Source: Akebia trifoliata (Eukaryota > Streptophyta > Magnoliopsida > Ranunculales > Lardizabalaceae). Taken from it: DNA of 64,000 bases. Location: positions 27,316,493 through 27,380,492 of the forward strand of contig CM030706.1 in assembly GCA_017979445.1 (NCBI GenBank), given 5' to 3'. Shown piece after piece: positions 1 to 11,692 of the stretch; within the stretch, counting starts at the first letter, position 1, and every line of letters starts with the position of its first letter. The notes below the pieces were generated by a model that made no database searches, was not told the origin of the DNA, and saw only the letters and a list, made by a program, of their open reading frames with translations. Made by a program: the position numbers and the translations under genes.

Positions 1-2845
1 GGCTTAGCTGTATTAAAACTTTTCAGATATTTATCTCAGTAACAATGTTTGATCTTCTTTTGACTTCACTTTGAACCCTAATTCATTTGAAATAGCAAAT
101 TGGGTTGCAAAATTGTGGGAAAATATACGAATTTCCATGATCAAAAGGTAGATGGACGAGATGAAGATCAATCTAAACTATAATATTATTAGAAGATCAA
201 CCTTGAATTGAAATAAATATTAGATGCCCTACTAAGTACTAACTAATAACAGAAATCATGAACATCAGATCCCTAAATTTGCAACAAAATGGACCAAAAC
301 AACACAAACCCATTGATGAGAAAGAAAAAGAAAAACAATCTGTTTCAATCACTTACCCTCCTCCTCTCATCGAAATGCTTCTCCGCTCTATCCAGAGAAA
401 ATCTAAGCCACCCAGCGACGCAAGTTTACGTTGAAGAGACGTTGTTCTTCTTCACTCTTCCATTCGTCTGTGTGCACTACACACACCAACAACACTACTT
501 ACACGTCCACGGACACGAACACGCACGTAGATACTGATCCCTTCCCTTCTTTCAAGGAGATTGGCACTCCAACTTTTACTTATCACACCCCATTTCTTAA
601 ATTAATTAAAGACTAAAACACACCACTCAATAACTCAAACATAGCAAAAGTCTGGTCAAGTCATTACTTCAACATTACAAAGCATTATAACACAAGCATG
701 CAACTTCAACAGATTAGGCTCATACAAAATCCTAAATCCAACAAATAGAATAGGAAGCTAAACAGGAGAGAGAGTTTTTGTTAGCACCCTAGCTTTTACT
801 TATTCTCAATCATGGACTTTCTTGTTTTTACATTTTTTAATTAGGATGTAATAAGTAAAAATTGGGATGCCAAAAGCAGCTATCTTTTATTATATCTACA
901 TTTTTCTTTGAGTGAATCTCCATTTCGTGCTCTGAATATGAGGAAATACAGGTTTGGTACACTGTTCATTTTACTTCCCAAAACATGCATTTTGGTGCAT
1001 TGTTCACAATTACATATCTACCAACTTGTGAGTTCATCACTTTTAATATTTACGAATTTTCTTATTTAAACTTTTTGTTTCTATGAACTCCCAAGGTGCA
1101 CTATGAGTAGGACTTTCCAAATGTGTTAAGATTTCAATAGGACCTATATAGACAAGTTCGACCAATAAAAATGTGAGCCCCTAAAATTTTCTAATTTCGC
1201 TATTCATTTGTTAAAGCTTTTAAATTGACTTGCTCAATGTTTTTGAAATCTTGACCAAAAATGCATTTTCATTTTGTTTAAGGGCTTTGGAATTGTTTTT
1301 TATTTTATTTTAATGAATAACTATTTTAATTTTTTGAAGGTTTAGGATTTGATGAAAATTTCAAATGTTTCAAATTTGTTAAACTATTAAAAAAAAAAAA
1401 TGTTTCAATTTCTTAAAATTTTAAGAAATCAATATGCCAATTTCTTAAAATTTTAAAACAATATGCCAATTTCTTAAAATTTTATGGTATTTATTTAAAA
1501 AAAAAATGTTTCAATTTCTTAAAATTTGGAGGCATAAACCTTTCACCATAGAGGTGGACGAAAACAATGACATTTTCCCTATTGCATTTGTTATCATGGA
1601 GATTCAGTTGAGAACTATATGCCAATGATTATTTCAACAACAAAGAGGTTTTGTTCTTCATCATCCAGGTTACAATTAACTATAAATGCGATCTAGATTT
1701 TTATTTTTACTCATTTTTTTAATTTTCAACTTCGACACTGGATAATTTTCTCGAAATACCCAACCTAAATCATAGTTGTGAAACGGACACTCGAATCAAA
1801 ACTTACAACCTAATCTTCAAAAAAATTAGAATCTCAACTTCGTTCTTCATATATATATTTTTTAATTATTGAAATAAAAAAATGCACTAAATGTTTAAAA
1901 TTAGGAGTATGTCATTCTTCATTCATCATCTACAGTAAATAATGATCGTAATCGTTATTGGAAAACCTAAGTGAATAAGATAAGAAAAAGGGTAGTTTGG
2001 GCATTTCAAAACATTATAAGGAGAGATAAGGAGAGATGAGGTTGAGGTCTTGAGAATAGGGCTTAAGAGGGTCCAGGTTGAGACTGGATATGAGTATATC
2101 CATATTTGAATTTTTTATTTAGTTAAAACCATGTCCGAACCCTTTTATTTTTTACCAAACCCGTATTCGACCCAACCGAATTAATTGATTTAAGTCGGTC
2201 GGGTTGAATAATTTCAAATCGTTCAAGATTATTTCAATAAAAACCACTAAAAATGTGACTTGAACTTAAAAGTTCTTCTTTTATTGAGGGAGGCCTTAGC
2301 CACTTTGCCCAACACTCATTAGTTGTAAAATAAATACCATAAAAAATATGAAATATGACTTACAAAGTAATATATCATTTGGATCTAGACGAAAATAGGG
2401 ATGGGTCTGTATTTGACCCGGATCCGGCTCGATCAAGGGACACCAACCCATATTCGACCCATTTTAAGTCCTATGTGAAGGTAGGGCTGGCAATGGCCAG
2501 GCTTTTATTCGACATCCGATTCGAAAAATAGGATTCAAAGGTAGAAATTGGGGTTTTGGATTGGATTCAGATTTAGATTTTAAAATCCGACCAAATTACG
2601 AATTGGATTCGAATGAGCCTAAATCCAATCAAACATAACTCGATCTAATGTTTTATCTATAATACAAAACCTAGTTTCTCCCTCCTCTTAAAAATAAAAC
2701 TCCCTAAATCCCATCCTCTTTAAATAAACTCTACCAGACCTTCCCCAAAATCTCTCATCTTGGATGATAGAGTTTCCAAAGATTTGTAGCCAACAACCTT
2801 ACAAGTAGTAGTAGAAGAAGAAAAGTCCTAATCCTTCACCAAGTC
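1..2845. other. intergenic stretch without a supported gene
   Basis: AT-rich sequence with many stops on both strands. The only ATG-opened frames (about 289-616) are short and of simple composition and match no family I recognise. The stretch holds an AT-rich tandem repeat near 1.4-1.5 kb, listed separately. I see no RNA gene or promoter here. Confidence 0.5.
1400..1529. repeat. short AT-rich tandem repeat
   Basis: The phrase caatttcttaaaatttt recurs four times, partly joined by aatatgccaatttc. It is a local degenerate tandem repeat of no obvious function. Confidence 0.6.
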
Positions 2846-3239
2846 TGTTATTTGTCTAGAAATTATTCTCTTGTATCAAGATTTGATGCATCTTGATGTA
2901 TTTTATTTTAATTGTCTTATAGTTTCAATTAGTTAGGGAATCTTAGGTAATGGGTAAGGGTAGTTACGAATTGTGTAGGAGTTATGGTTATGGGATAGTT
3001 CCTTGAATAGGAGAGTGGGTAGTTTGGATAAGTGGGTAGTTAAGGTAGTGTTTCTCTATATTTAAATTAATTGTGAGATTTATGAAAGGGAGAAAATATA
3101 TTTAGTCTTTAATTGAATTGGAGATTCACCATCTCGAATTGATGGCTTAGGAGGTCCAATCTCCCTCGAATGAGATCAATCTCAATCTTTTTCTTCTTTT
3201 TTATTATTTTTGTGATCCGATTTAAGTAGACACGCAACA
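2846..3239 (+). repeat. 5' LTR of the gag-only gypsy element
   Basis: 394 bp, TG...CA bounded, starting TGTTATTTGTCTAG. It is close in sequence to 6028-6384 but keeps a segment of about 40 bp (around 2935-2975) that the 3' LTR lacks. Confidence 0.85.
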
Positions 3240-3257
3240 TTAGTATCAGAGCGGTAG
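3240..3257 (+). other. primer-binding site (tRNA-Met type)
   Basis: Directly after the 5' LTR lies TTAGTATCAGAGCGG. It matches the plant retrotransposon initiator-Met site TGGTATCAGAGC except at its first positions. Confidence 0.7.
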
Positions 3258-3534
3258 ATTCTAGAATGACAGAAGGAATACGAAATGCCAAACTCAATGA
3301 GATGATGGGTCTTTTGAAAGAAATCACAGAGATCCATGGGAAGATGTTCAATGAGCTAGTGATGAAGATTTTAAGTTTGTACACCAAATTTGAGCACTTT
3401 TCTAAAGAACAAGGTAAGGAGATATGGGAGAGTTCCAACATAACAATTAATTGACCTAGTAAACCTCATCAATTTGATGTTGACAAAGGAATTCAGACTC
3501 GGACAGTACACTTGGAATTTCTAAGGTTTACTGG

Positions 3535-5263
3535 TGTAGACACCCCATTTTTGCATTTGCCTGATTAATCAACTCGTTAACCCGATCGCAATGATTCCCA
3601 ATGATGGATGTTTATTCCATTGCTTTATTTTGTTACCAGATGTGTTTCAAAAATCCTGATGAGGTATCTCGAACTGACAAAACTGTAGAAACCACGCTAC
3701 GCTAGAAAAATATAATCCCAAAAACATATAAATTATCATCTTACAGACAAAAAGAAGTTTTACGATAAAAATCACTAAAAAATGACCAAATTATCAAAAT
3801 ACCCCTAACCTTAAAACAACCCTAGATCCTACATTACGCTTAGAAAAATCCATTCAAACACATAAAATAACAAATCAAAATCAAATAAATCATTTTGCCA
3901 ATTTTCACAAAATTCGACAAAATTACGAAAATACCCATCATAAAGTTCACGACCATTTCACACAATTTTTTTTATAAATGATACAAACCAATATTCTCAT
4001 TGAATTCCTTACGAAAAATCGATTCTAAAACATTCTGGAACATAAAAAACCGACTTAAAACGAGAAAAATCCTCTCCGAGGGCAAAATAATAATTTCACA
4101 ATTTTTATAATTAAAAATTTAGAAATTAATAAATAAAATATTAAACAATTAAAGTGAAATATTAATAAAATTAATTTAAAAATTTAAACTAAAAAAATCG
4201 ATCAATCAGGCTCTCTGGCAAAATTGTTGAGGGTTGCCAAGATATTTCTTCAAGGACCCCTCCATTTGAGAGTCCAAAGAATTAAAGATATAATAGAGGG
4301 GGGGTTCTCCAAAAAATTAAAGTCAATCAAGTAAGACTAAAGTCAAGGTATTAAAGTCAATCAAGTAAGACTAAAGTCAAATTAAAGTCAATTAAGTAAG
4401 ACTAAAGTCAATCAAGTAAGACTAAAGTCAAAATCTTAAAGTCAATCAAATAAGACTAAAAGTCAAAAACCTAATAGAGTTTTAATTAAATAATAACTCT
4501 ATTTAATAGAATTCTAACTAAAATATAACTCTACCTAATAGAATTCTAACTAAAATATAACTCTACTTAAAACAATTCTAACTAAAATATAACTCTAACT
4601 AAAAGAATTATAATTAAACACTAATTCTATCTAAACAAACACTTAAAAAAAATCTATAAATAGGAGCCTCCACACCCTATTTTCGTATCAAATAATAAAT
4701 CGTAGGAGAAGTAGGTCAAAAAACTTCCCTAGCCTCCTATAAACCTTAATTTTGAAGCCCCAATTCCTTACCTAACACCCATACTTTGATTTTAGATTGA
4801 AAAACACCTAGAAGCCCTTCAAAAATACTTCAAAATCTATAACAAAATTCGAAGAACCTAGATCTAGGAAATAGATACTTTGCCTCGGAGATCAGAAATC
4901 AGATCCGGAGACAAAACAAAGTAAGGAGTACAGTATAAGGAGCGATTTTATCATATTTGAGGGAATAAAATCGTTGCATTTCGAAGGTAAAATTTATTAT
5001 ATTTTATTTTATCTAGATTTTTTATTAGTAATGTAATCTTATTTGGGATAAGTAGAGACCGGCATTGGCCGGACGGGATTGATGCCTAACACCTTCCAAC
5101 CCTGTAATGTGATCCCCGGATTCAGTTTTTCTTTAGTAGATTAGGTGTTTTTATCCGTTTTAAGTCTATATTTGATTCCTAGACCGTAATAACTAGGTGG
5201 CGACTCCCAAACCTCAAGGGTCAAAAACGGATCCGCGCACCCCGCGGATTGAGGGCGCTTTCA
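3535..5263 (+). mobile_element. solo LTR of the Tat/Ogre-type family
   Basis: It runs from TGTAGACACC to GGGCGCTTTCA (1729 bp) and is the reverse-complement relative of the 1739-bp LTRs at 51526 and 61700. Its flanks are ACTGG (3530-3534) and ATTGG (5264-5268), a 4/5 match to a 5-bp target duplication. No internal region remains, so it is best explained by LTR-LTR recombination. It splits the gag of the host gypsy element. It is clearly more diverged from the two later LTRs than they are from each other. Confidence 0.88.
4315..4475 (+). repeat. 20-bp tandem repeat inside the solo LTR
   Basis: About five copies of taaagtcaatcaagtaagac. The homologous region of the other two LTRs (about 52320-52470 and 62500-62650) carries related units in reverse complement, so the repeat is ancestral to the LTR family. 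Confidence 0.75.
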
Positions 5264-6027
5264 ATTGGAGTGGATCCAAATGGTTGGCTTTATAGGGCAG
5301 AGCAATTCTTCTTACACTAGCAGACATCCTCCATGCAAAGGCTGCTTATAGCCTCATTTCACATGGAAGGGAAGGCACTCCAATGGCTTCGTTGGATGGA
5401 ATGGTCATGAACGATTTCAGATTGGGAGTCATTTGCTTTTGCTTTGCAAGTTAGATTCAGCTCTTCACCATACGAAGATCTAACTACTATGCTGTCTAAA
5501 TTGTAACAAACGTTTTCGGTGGAGCAATATCAAACTCAGTTTGAGAATTAGCAAACAGAACTGAAGGTCTTCATGAGTTCTTCGTGGTGAGTTATTTTGT
5601 GGGAAGACTAAAGGAAGAAATTCGTTTGAGTGTTCAGATGTTGAAACCAACAACACTCGCTGATACGATCGGCCTCGCTTGCATGTAAGAATAAAAAATA
5701 TGGGCTTGAAGACGGTTAAACAACCCTACAAACGACACCAACACAATTGTTCATTCAGGAAAATCATTATCAGTTTCCCTCAAACGACTCTCACTTGTAA
5801 AGATGAAAGAGCGTAGAGACAGTGGGTTATGTTATAATTGCGATGAGAAATTCTCCCAACGCCATGAATGTAAAGTTCAACAACTTTTCCTTTTAGAGGG
5901 GAATTGGCAAGAGGAAACAGGCAAAATCAACGGGCGAGATGATAGAGATGAAATTGAAGATGAAGGGGGAGGGAATACTTTTTAGATTGAAACCTTGATG
6001 ACAAGGTTTTTTACAAGGGGTAGAGAA

Positions 6028-6384
6028 TGTTATGTGTCTAGAAATTATTCTCTTGTATCAAGATTTGATGCATCTTGATGTATTTTTTTTTAATTGTCTT
6101 ATAATTTTAATTAGTTGTGTAGGAGTAATAGTTATGGGATAGTTCCTTGAATATGAGAGTGGGTAGTTTGGATAAATGGGTAGTTAAGTTAGTATTTCTC
6201 TATATTTAAATTAATTGTGAAATTAATGAAAAGGGAGAAAAGATATTTAGTTCTTAATTGGATTGGAGATTCACCATCTCGAATTGGTGTCTTAGGAGAT
6301 CTGATCTCCCTCGAACGAGATTAATCTCAATCTTTTTCTTCTTTTTTATTATTTTTGTGATCCGATCTAAGTAGGCACGCAACA
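6028..6384 (+). repeat. 3' LTR of the gag-only gypsy element
   Basis: Starts TGTTATGTGTCTAG and ends GCAACA. It matches the 5' LTR apart from scattered substitutions and a deletion of about 40 bp near 6117. Confidence 0.85.
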
Positions 6385-6857
6385 AAGTCATCCACAACGA
6401 TGTGATCTCTCTTTCTCTCTCTCATTTGATGTCTGGTTAAACTGATTATGGCAACGAGATGTTATGGATCTTGCGTTTCTTCGTTCTCCATGAAGATCTT
6501 ATGAATGTAAGTCACTGTATGTATATTTAGATGGTAATACATGTTTTCTATTGTCTCTCCCCCAAACCCTAGTCTCTCTCTCGCTCTGTCTTTCTTCTAA
6601 AAAACCCAATCGATCTTTCTTCTAAAACCCAATTTCTAGAAAGAAAAAAAAAATAAAAATAAACATGAACAAAGCTCATGGTATCGGATTGGTTCGATTT
6701 TGGGTTAAGTCAAATTTTGATTGGATGGGATTTGGATCAAAGATTCATTGATCCGATCGGATGGGATTTGGATCATAGGCCAAAGATTTTGAATTGATAG
6801 TGGTTTGGTATCCATTCTCAATCCTACTTAAATAGCATAAAATAATAATAACAATAA
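6385..6857. other. non-coding flank
   Basis: Sequence between the gypsy element and the first Harbinger-type end. It holds CT-rich stretches and a short repeated phrase (gatgggatttggatca, twice). No gene is seen. Confidence 0.5.
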
Positions 6858-7270
6858 AGTGGGTGTTTGATTCGGCATTAAAATGCAGATTTTAGTGTGT
6901 TTGTGCTGAAAATCTGCGTTTTGATCCGTAATTATCGTTTAATATAAGAAGCTGCGTCACGTTTTTGCGTTTTTAGACGCAAATATTAAAAACGGATATC
7001 AGGCGTTTTTTTTTTCGCGTATGCGGGAGCAGCTCGCATCGAAAAAACGGTTCGATTGAAATAACGTATATGCCCCTCTTCGTCTCTATTCTCTCTCGAC
7101 AGAATCTCTCTCTCTCTGTGCTGTTCTTCTCTTCTCTGTCGACAAAAATCTCACACAGCTGCGCACAGCTGGTCGGTCTCTCTCTCTCCCTCGCACATCT
7201 CTCTCGTATCCTCATTGTAGTCTCCGTTCAGCCATTGTTCTTCTCCATTCTTCCTGCAATCTCTTAAAGA
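6858..7270 (+). repeat. Harbinger-type terminal repeat, B family, left copy
   Basis: The sequence beginning GGGTGTTTGATTCGGC is the inverted relative of the sequence ending at 14087 (read inward, GGGCCCGATTGATTCCAC). Similarity continues for roughly 300-400 bp. It includes a shared cgcgt-tgcggg block, a block reading tgcccct, and a CT-rich part with cacatctctctcg. The 3 bp outside (agt) do not match those at 14088-14090 (tta), so the two ends are not shown to be one insertion. Confidence 0.6.
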
Positions 7271-7904
7271 CGATTTCTTTCTCTTCGTTTCTTTTTCGAT
7301 TTTCACTCCAAAGATCTTTTTTTTTTCGTTCTTGTTTATAACGATTTCTGGTTTCGGCATTTTCGAAGATTAATTTGAGAGGTATTTGATTGATTTTTGT
7401 ATTATAATTCTTGCTTTCATATCATATATTTTGTTTGATTCTGTTCTATGGCTAGGGTTTTGATGGAAATTGTTCATTAAAGATGGGTTTAAGGCTAGGG
7501 TTAAAGTCAGAATTTTGGCTGCTTAAATGAGTTAAATTATGGAAAAGTTTGATCTGAGTAACTGGTTTTGGGTTCCATTAGGGTTCTAAAGGTATAGTAA
7601 CAAAGAAATTTGATCAATTTTAGTTTTTTAGTAAATAAGGTTGCAATTGGGGGAACTTGTGTCTGAAATTATGGGAAAATTTTACCAAGTATTTCCATCC
7701 TACTAGGAAGACCTAGCTAACTATTGTTTCTACAACAACAACAACAACAAATCTAGGAATTTTAATGCTTTTAATTAAGTTGGAATTGATGATGATTTTC
7801 TGTTGATGTGTAGGATCTAGATTTCTTTGTTAAATTCATTCTTGTTTCTTAATTTTGTAAGGCTTGAGACTACAATTGTTTCGCCATCTTGATTGGAACA
7901 TTTA
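7271..7904. other. non-coding, resembles a plant gene leader and intron
   Basis: CT-rich then T-rich sequence with ctagggtttt motifs (telo-box-like, common in plant 5' leaders). No reading frame supports a gene. It may be a captured leader or ordinary flank between two Harbinger-type ends. Confidence 0.35.
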
Positions 7905-8173
7905 GGGCTTGATTGATTCAGCTGCTAGAATATGCTGTCAGCTTCTGCTGTCAGAATCTGCTGCTAGAATCTGCTGTCAGAATCTGAAATACTGAAAAGC
8001 TTGCTTGATAGAGCTTTCTACTGTGCTGTCAGAATCTGGTAATTACTACTTGATACAGCTTCAAGAATTTGCTGTATTAGGGTAAAATGACCAAAATACC
8101 CTTAAGGTTGATAATGCACCCAGAATACATTAAAAATTACCAGAATACTCCTATAATTATATAATTACACCAA

Positions 8174-8206
<33 letters not shown>

Positions 8207-8352
8207 TAAAAATTAAAATAATTATTATTTTAATTTTAAAATGTCTATAAAAATTATAGAAAAATTTATAATTCTATAGAAATTTCGGCAGCATCTTCTC
8301 TTAAAAATGGACATATGAAATTTTCCTGATAAACAAAATACCTGCATAATAC
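7905..8352 (+). repeat. A-family terminal inverted repeat, left
   Basis: Starts GGGCTTGATTGATTCAGC. It has four or more subterminal copies of a 14-16 bp unit (gctgtcagaatctg), of the kind PIF-type transposases may bind. It is inverted relative to 14580-15031 out to about the phrase tacctgcataatacgcaat. Confidence 0.75.
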
Positions 8353-8986
8353 GCAATCTAAAATTCACATTGTACATAACACATCCACATTACATCGTAT
8401 ATACATAACACATCCACATAACATCTAATATACATTCTGACATCATTTAAACATAATAATCATAGTTAATATAATAAGTAAAACTGAAATAAAAAAAAAA
8501 CATGAAAAATATACATCCAACAAATGCATACAAAAGATATTTTTCATTCTTCTTATTTGACTCCGTTACTTTATCTTGAGGAACATTATCATTGATAATG
8601 TCAACTTCATCTACCCACAGAAAAAAGACCCTGCATGTCTCTATAAAGTAAAATAACACATGAATTAATATCAATGTCACCAAATATAAATACGCACCCA
8701 ACATTAATATCAATACCATATTACCTGCCAAGATGGACACCTATAAAACATTCTCCCATAATTTTCTTTCATTTTAGCTGTGACTAATGTCATTACTCGA
8801 CCACATGAATAACATGGTGGATACGTATAGTTTGCCATCAATGCTATTCATCATACACAAAGACAATAAATAAATAATCATAGAATCTTCGAAATATACT
8901 TAAAAACAGTATAATCTTTATTCCAACATCGTTTAATAGTATTTATAATTACAATACAAAATAAAAAAACAGAATATGAAAATGTA
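8353..8986. other. probable 3' non-coding part of the transposase unit
   Basis: AT-rich sequence with repeated cataacacatccacat phrases. A 97-codon frame at 8447-8740 (-) matches nothing I know. Confidence 0.45.
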
Positions 8987-10434
8987 TCAATGATTGCCAG
9001 TAAAAATGGCATCAGCTATTAAATCCCTATGTATTTTCATTATTTGTTGACTCTGACAACCTACTAATGGGGGAACTGGATACTCTTGATTAGTGATACC
9101 TTCTTCTTCCACTCCTGTAGATCTTTCTTCCGCTCCCATAGATCCTTCTTCCTCGAATAGAGCAAATTCTTCATCGACAATCGCTTGTTTTCTGATAAAA
9201 TTATGTAATGCCATACAAGCAACAACAATGTTTCGTAGTTTGTCCAAATTTTATGAACGCATCAACTTCAAGATTGGCCATTTTACTTTCAAAACCCCAA
9301 AGGTTCGTTCGATCACGTTTCGAAGTGATGAATGTAAATGATTGAATAGCTCATTTCGACCATTTGCCCGTGATCTTCTATAGTTTTGTAGATGGTATCG
9401 AACACCTCGATAAGGCGCGAGATAACCATTCATGAGTGGGTAGCCAGCGTCTACCAAATAGTATTTACCTATTATCCAAAAAAAAATTAATAATTTCTAG
9501 GATTGAATATAAACAGATATAATTGACAAACTTTTAAATATATACTTGGTGGAGGATATGGAAAATTTAAACTGGGAGTATTCACTGTCTCAAGGAAGAC
9601 ACGTGAATCATTAGCCGACCCTTCCCAACCAACCACCACATGAGTGAACATCATGTCAAACGAACATGTTGCCATTACATTTTGTGTGAGTCCTTTATGT
9701 CCTTGATATCGTATTTGTTCTGCAATTGGTATAAATGCACTAACATGCGTTCCGTCTATCGCTCCAATACAATCCTACATATTTTTAAGGTATATTAATA
9801 TATAAACATTAATAAAACAAATATTTTTCAAATATATATACATAATTACTTTAAAATATGGCAAAAAACGAGGATTGTTATGGATGTGCGAAGAGACTTC
9901 ATTGAGGTCGGGAGGTACAATTAAGGACATTGACAAGTTCACAATGGCCAAAAGAACTTTGTTGAAATACTTGCTAACCGTTTGAGGTGAGTGATCGAAA
10001 TGATTTGCAATTAATCTTTGACCTTGATTATGTCCTATTACCAATAAGAATATCGCTAGTTGTTCTTGAATAGTAAACTAGCGTCCCATCTTCAATAGAC
10101 CTTGATCTTCCAAAATACTACACAGATTTAGAAATAGGTGTCGTTCCATTCTAAATAGTGCATGACACGTCGCACGATTATCATCTAGTGTTTCCCGCAC
10201 AAAGTCAATCCCCTTTAACTGACTATTACTATGTGGCTCCTTATATAAGAAATTATCGCAATAAAATAATGAACCTAAGACGCCTCCTGTAGTGGCCATA
10301 CGTAAACCACTTGACTCGACAGTATTGGTGGTATCACCATTTGAACCGATGGTATCGATCGTATCATCTAAATCGATAGTAATCGTGGTATCAATTGTAT
10401 CATCTGAATCTATATGACCTGCTTTTAAATCCAT
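8987..10434 (-). pseudogene. PIF/Harbinger (HARBI1-like) DDE transposase, two nonsense codons
   Basis: Would cut and join element ends in the nucleus. Exon 1 is about 10434-9857, ending P-R-F-L-P-Y-F-K. An intron (gtaatt...atgtag) follows to 9779. Exon 2 has D-C-I-G-A-I-D-G-T-H (first catalytic Asp) and V-V-G-W-E-G-S-A-N-D-S-R (second Asp). A second intron (gtatat...aatag) ends near 9466. Exon 3 has Y-L-V-D-A-G-Y-P, A-P-Y-R-G-V and V-I-E-R-T-F-G-V-L-K (catalytic Glu), then V-V-A-C-M-A-L-H-N-F-I-R. In-frame stops at 10078-10080 (after K-M-G-R) and about 9251-9253 (after K-L-M-R-S) interrupt an otherwise collinear protein of normal order. The SANT partner lies 213 bp upstream on the same strand. 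Confidence 0.88.
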
Positions 10435-10646
10435 ATTAGTCCTATATATCCATCTAACAAAAAATATTAATCACAATATCCATCCAACAACAAATAAAAT
10501 ATCAGATATCCATCAACAAAAAATATATGATCCAAACTTCATAGTATATTACACCATAACACATCCAAAAAGTAACCAATGTATATTGCACCTTATAAGT
10601 GCATCATAAAACCCACATAAAATATTAAAGTAACATATAAACATGT

Positions 10647-11692
10647 CTAAACATCTTTCCCAGTCATAAAATCAGACATCTCGTCCTCCAGCCACCCAAG
10701 ACGAATCTCTGCTGATCGTAACGCACAAAATATTTCTTTGAATTGTTTGTTCTTACTAAACATCTTCAACGCAAAACGATAAAGATCACTCTTGGGGGTT
10801 AAATTTGGTAGTTCATCTAAGAGAGACACCGACTCTTGAATACTGCCTTTTTTAATATTAGTGGGATTGGTAGCAGCATATGTCTGAACATGAACTGCAT
10901 TTGCGAGTTTCTCCAATGACTGACTAATTTGCATTGCAGTAGTCATCTTTTGCCTATGACCATGAGGTGGTAGATGATCACCACTTCTACGTCGAGCATG
11001 GTATGTGGGTAGGGGTACAGTATGGTTAGCATCATCCTCAAACTCATTATCAGCATCAGGAGTAAAGTCTAAAGGTGTATCAGACTCTGGAGGTTGGGTC
11101 GCCATAACATCATCTAGATCATCCGCATCAAGATTCTCATTCCGAGGTGTTGATGCATATGGCATTGTACCAGATGCAGGCGACCACATGCGGTTACCAG
11201 TGGCATATGTGCCTCCAAAAATGAAATCTAATTGTTGCGCAAACTTCAGAGGTTCCTTTCGGAATATTGCATCTTTTGGATGATGCTATAAAAAATATAA
11301 ACCCTAAATTACATAAAGAAACAAAAATCTTAAAATAAATAAAAGGTCAAATTAACAAAAAAATGTACCTCCAACCACCCATCCCACCACTCATCACTTG
11401 CATCTAATATGCCAGTCTCAATATCATAAGAGACGCCAGTATTCGTGCAAACCTTATTCCAACGTCCCCAAATGCCTTTTTGTCTATCCCATTTGTTCTT
11501 CATTTGCCCTCTATCGTAATAAACGTTTGTTTTTTTATTAAACTCCTTGACCAAGAAATCATAACCGGTCTTGTCAAGTACTTTATGCGGTCTCCTCCCC
11601 TTCTTAACTAAGTCATAACAGATTTCGACCCAAACTTCATGTTGTTTGGGTGTCCAATCTGCTTTCGCACTCTTTGAATTGTTATCTTCCAT
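10647..11692 (-). CDS. SANT/Myb-like DNA-binding partner protein of PIF/Harbinger
   Basis: Second protein of PIF/Harbinger elements. In characterised members (PIF/Pong/Ping) the Myb-like protein binds element ends and cooperates with the transposase in the nucleus. Model: exon 1 11692-11369, intron gtacat...ttatag, exon 2 11285-10647, frame kept, about 320 residues. The N-terminus has the trihelix/Myb_DNA-bind_3 pattern: D-W-T-P-K-Q-H-E-V-W-V-E-I (about residues 13-25), a block reading G-Q-M-K-N-K-W-D, and D-E-W-W-D-G-W just before the intron. The middle is acidic (D-A-D-D-L-D-D-V). The C-terminus (K-M-F-S-K-N-K-Q-F-K-E-I-F) is the usual conserved tail. No internal stop is seen, unlike the transposase next to it. 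The start is the ATG of M-E-D-N-N-S-K; an upstream in-frame extension looks unrelated. Confidence 0.82.

Larger units (their letters stand above)
3266..5985 (+). pseudogene. gypsy gag, interrupted and decayed
   Basis: The N-terminal piece begins at 3266 (MTEGIRNAKLNEMMGLLKE) and ends at a stop at 3452-3454. A gag matrix/capsid-like region follows at about 3510-3534 and resumes at 5264 beyond the solo LTR; across the junction the reading gives F-T-G-V-D-P-N-G-W, as in plant gypsy gag. Further on, G-K-A-L-Q-W-L-R-W-M-E-W (about 5370-5405) is typical of the retrotransposon gag fold. A C-x2-C-x5-H-x4-C-type knuckle (CYNCDEKFSQRHEC) sits in the frame at 5803-5985. Several stops and frame changes make it nonfunctional. 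No pol follows; the 3' LTR starts about 40 bp later. Confidence 0.8.
2846..6384 (+). mobile_element. gag-only Ty3/gypsy LTR element with target duplications
   Basis: Two related terminal repeats (2846-3239 and 6028-6384) both start TGTTAT and end GCAACA, and are flanked by the same 5 bp, AAGTC (2841-2845 and 6385-6389). A primer-binding site resembling the tRNA-Met type follows the first LTR, and a purine-rich tract (aaggggtagagaa) precedes the second. The interior encodes only gag pieces, with no protease, reverse transcriptase or integrase. It is therefore a non-autonomous gag-only element. A solo LTR of an unrelated family (3535-5263) interrupts it; without that insert it is about 1.8 kb. 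Confidence 0.85.

Noticed and set aside
289..616. Two overlapping short frames (82 and 61 codons) as small genes
   Set aside because: Simple composition, overlapping frames, no family pattern, no intron or promoter support.
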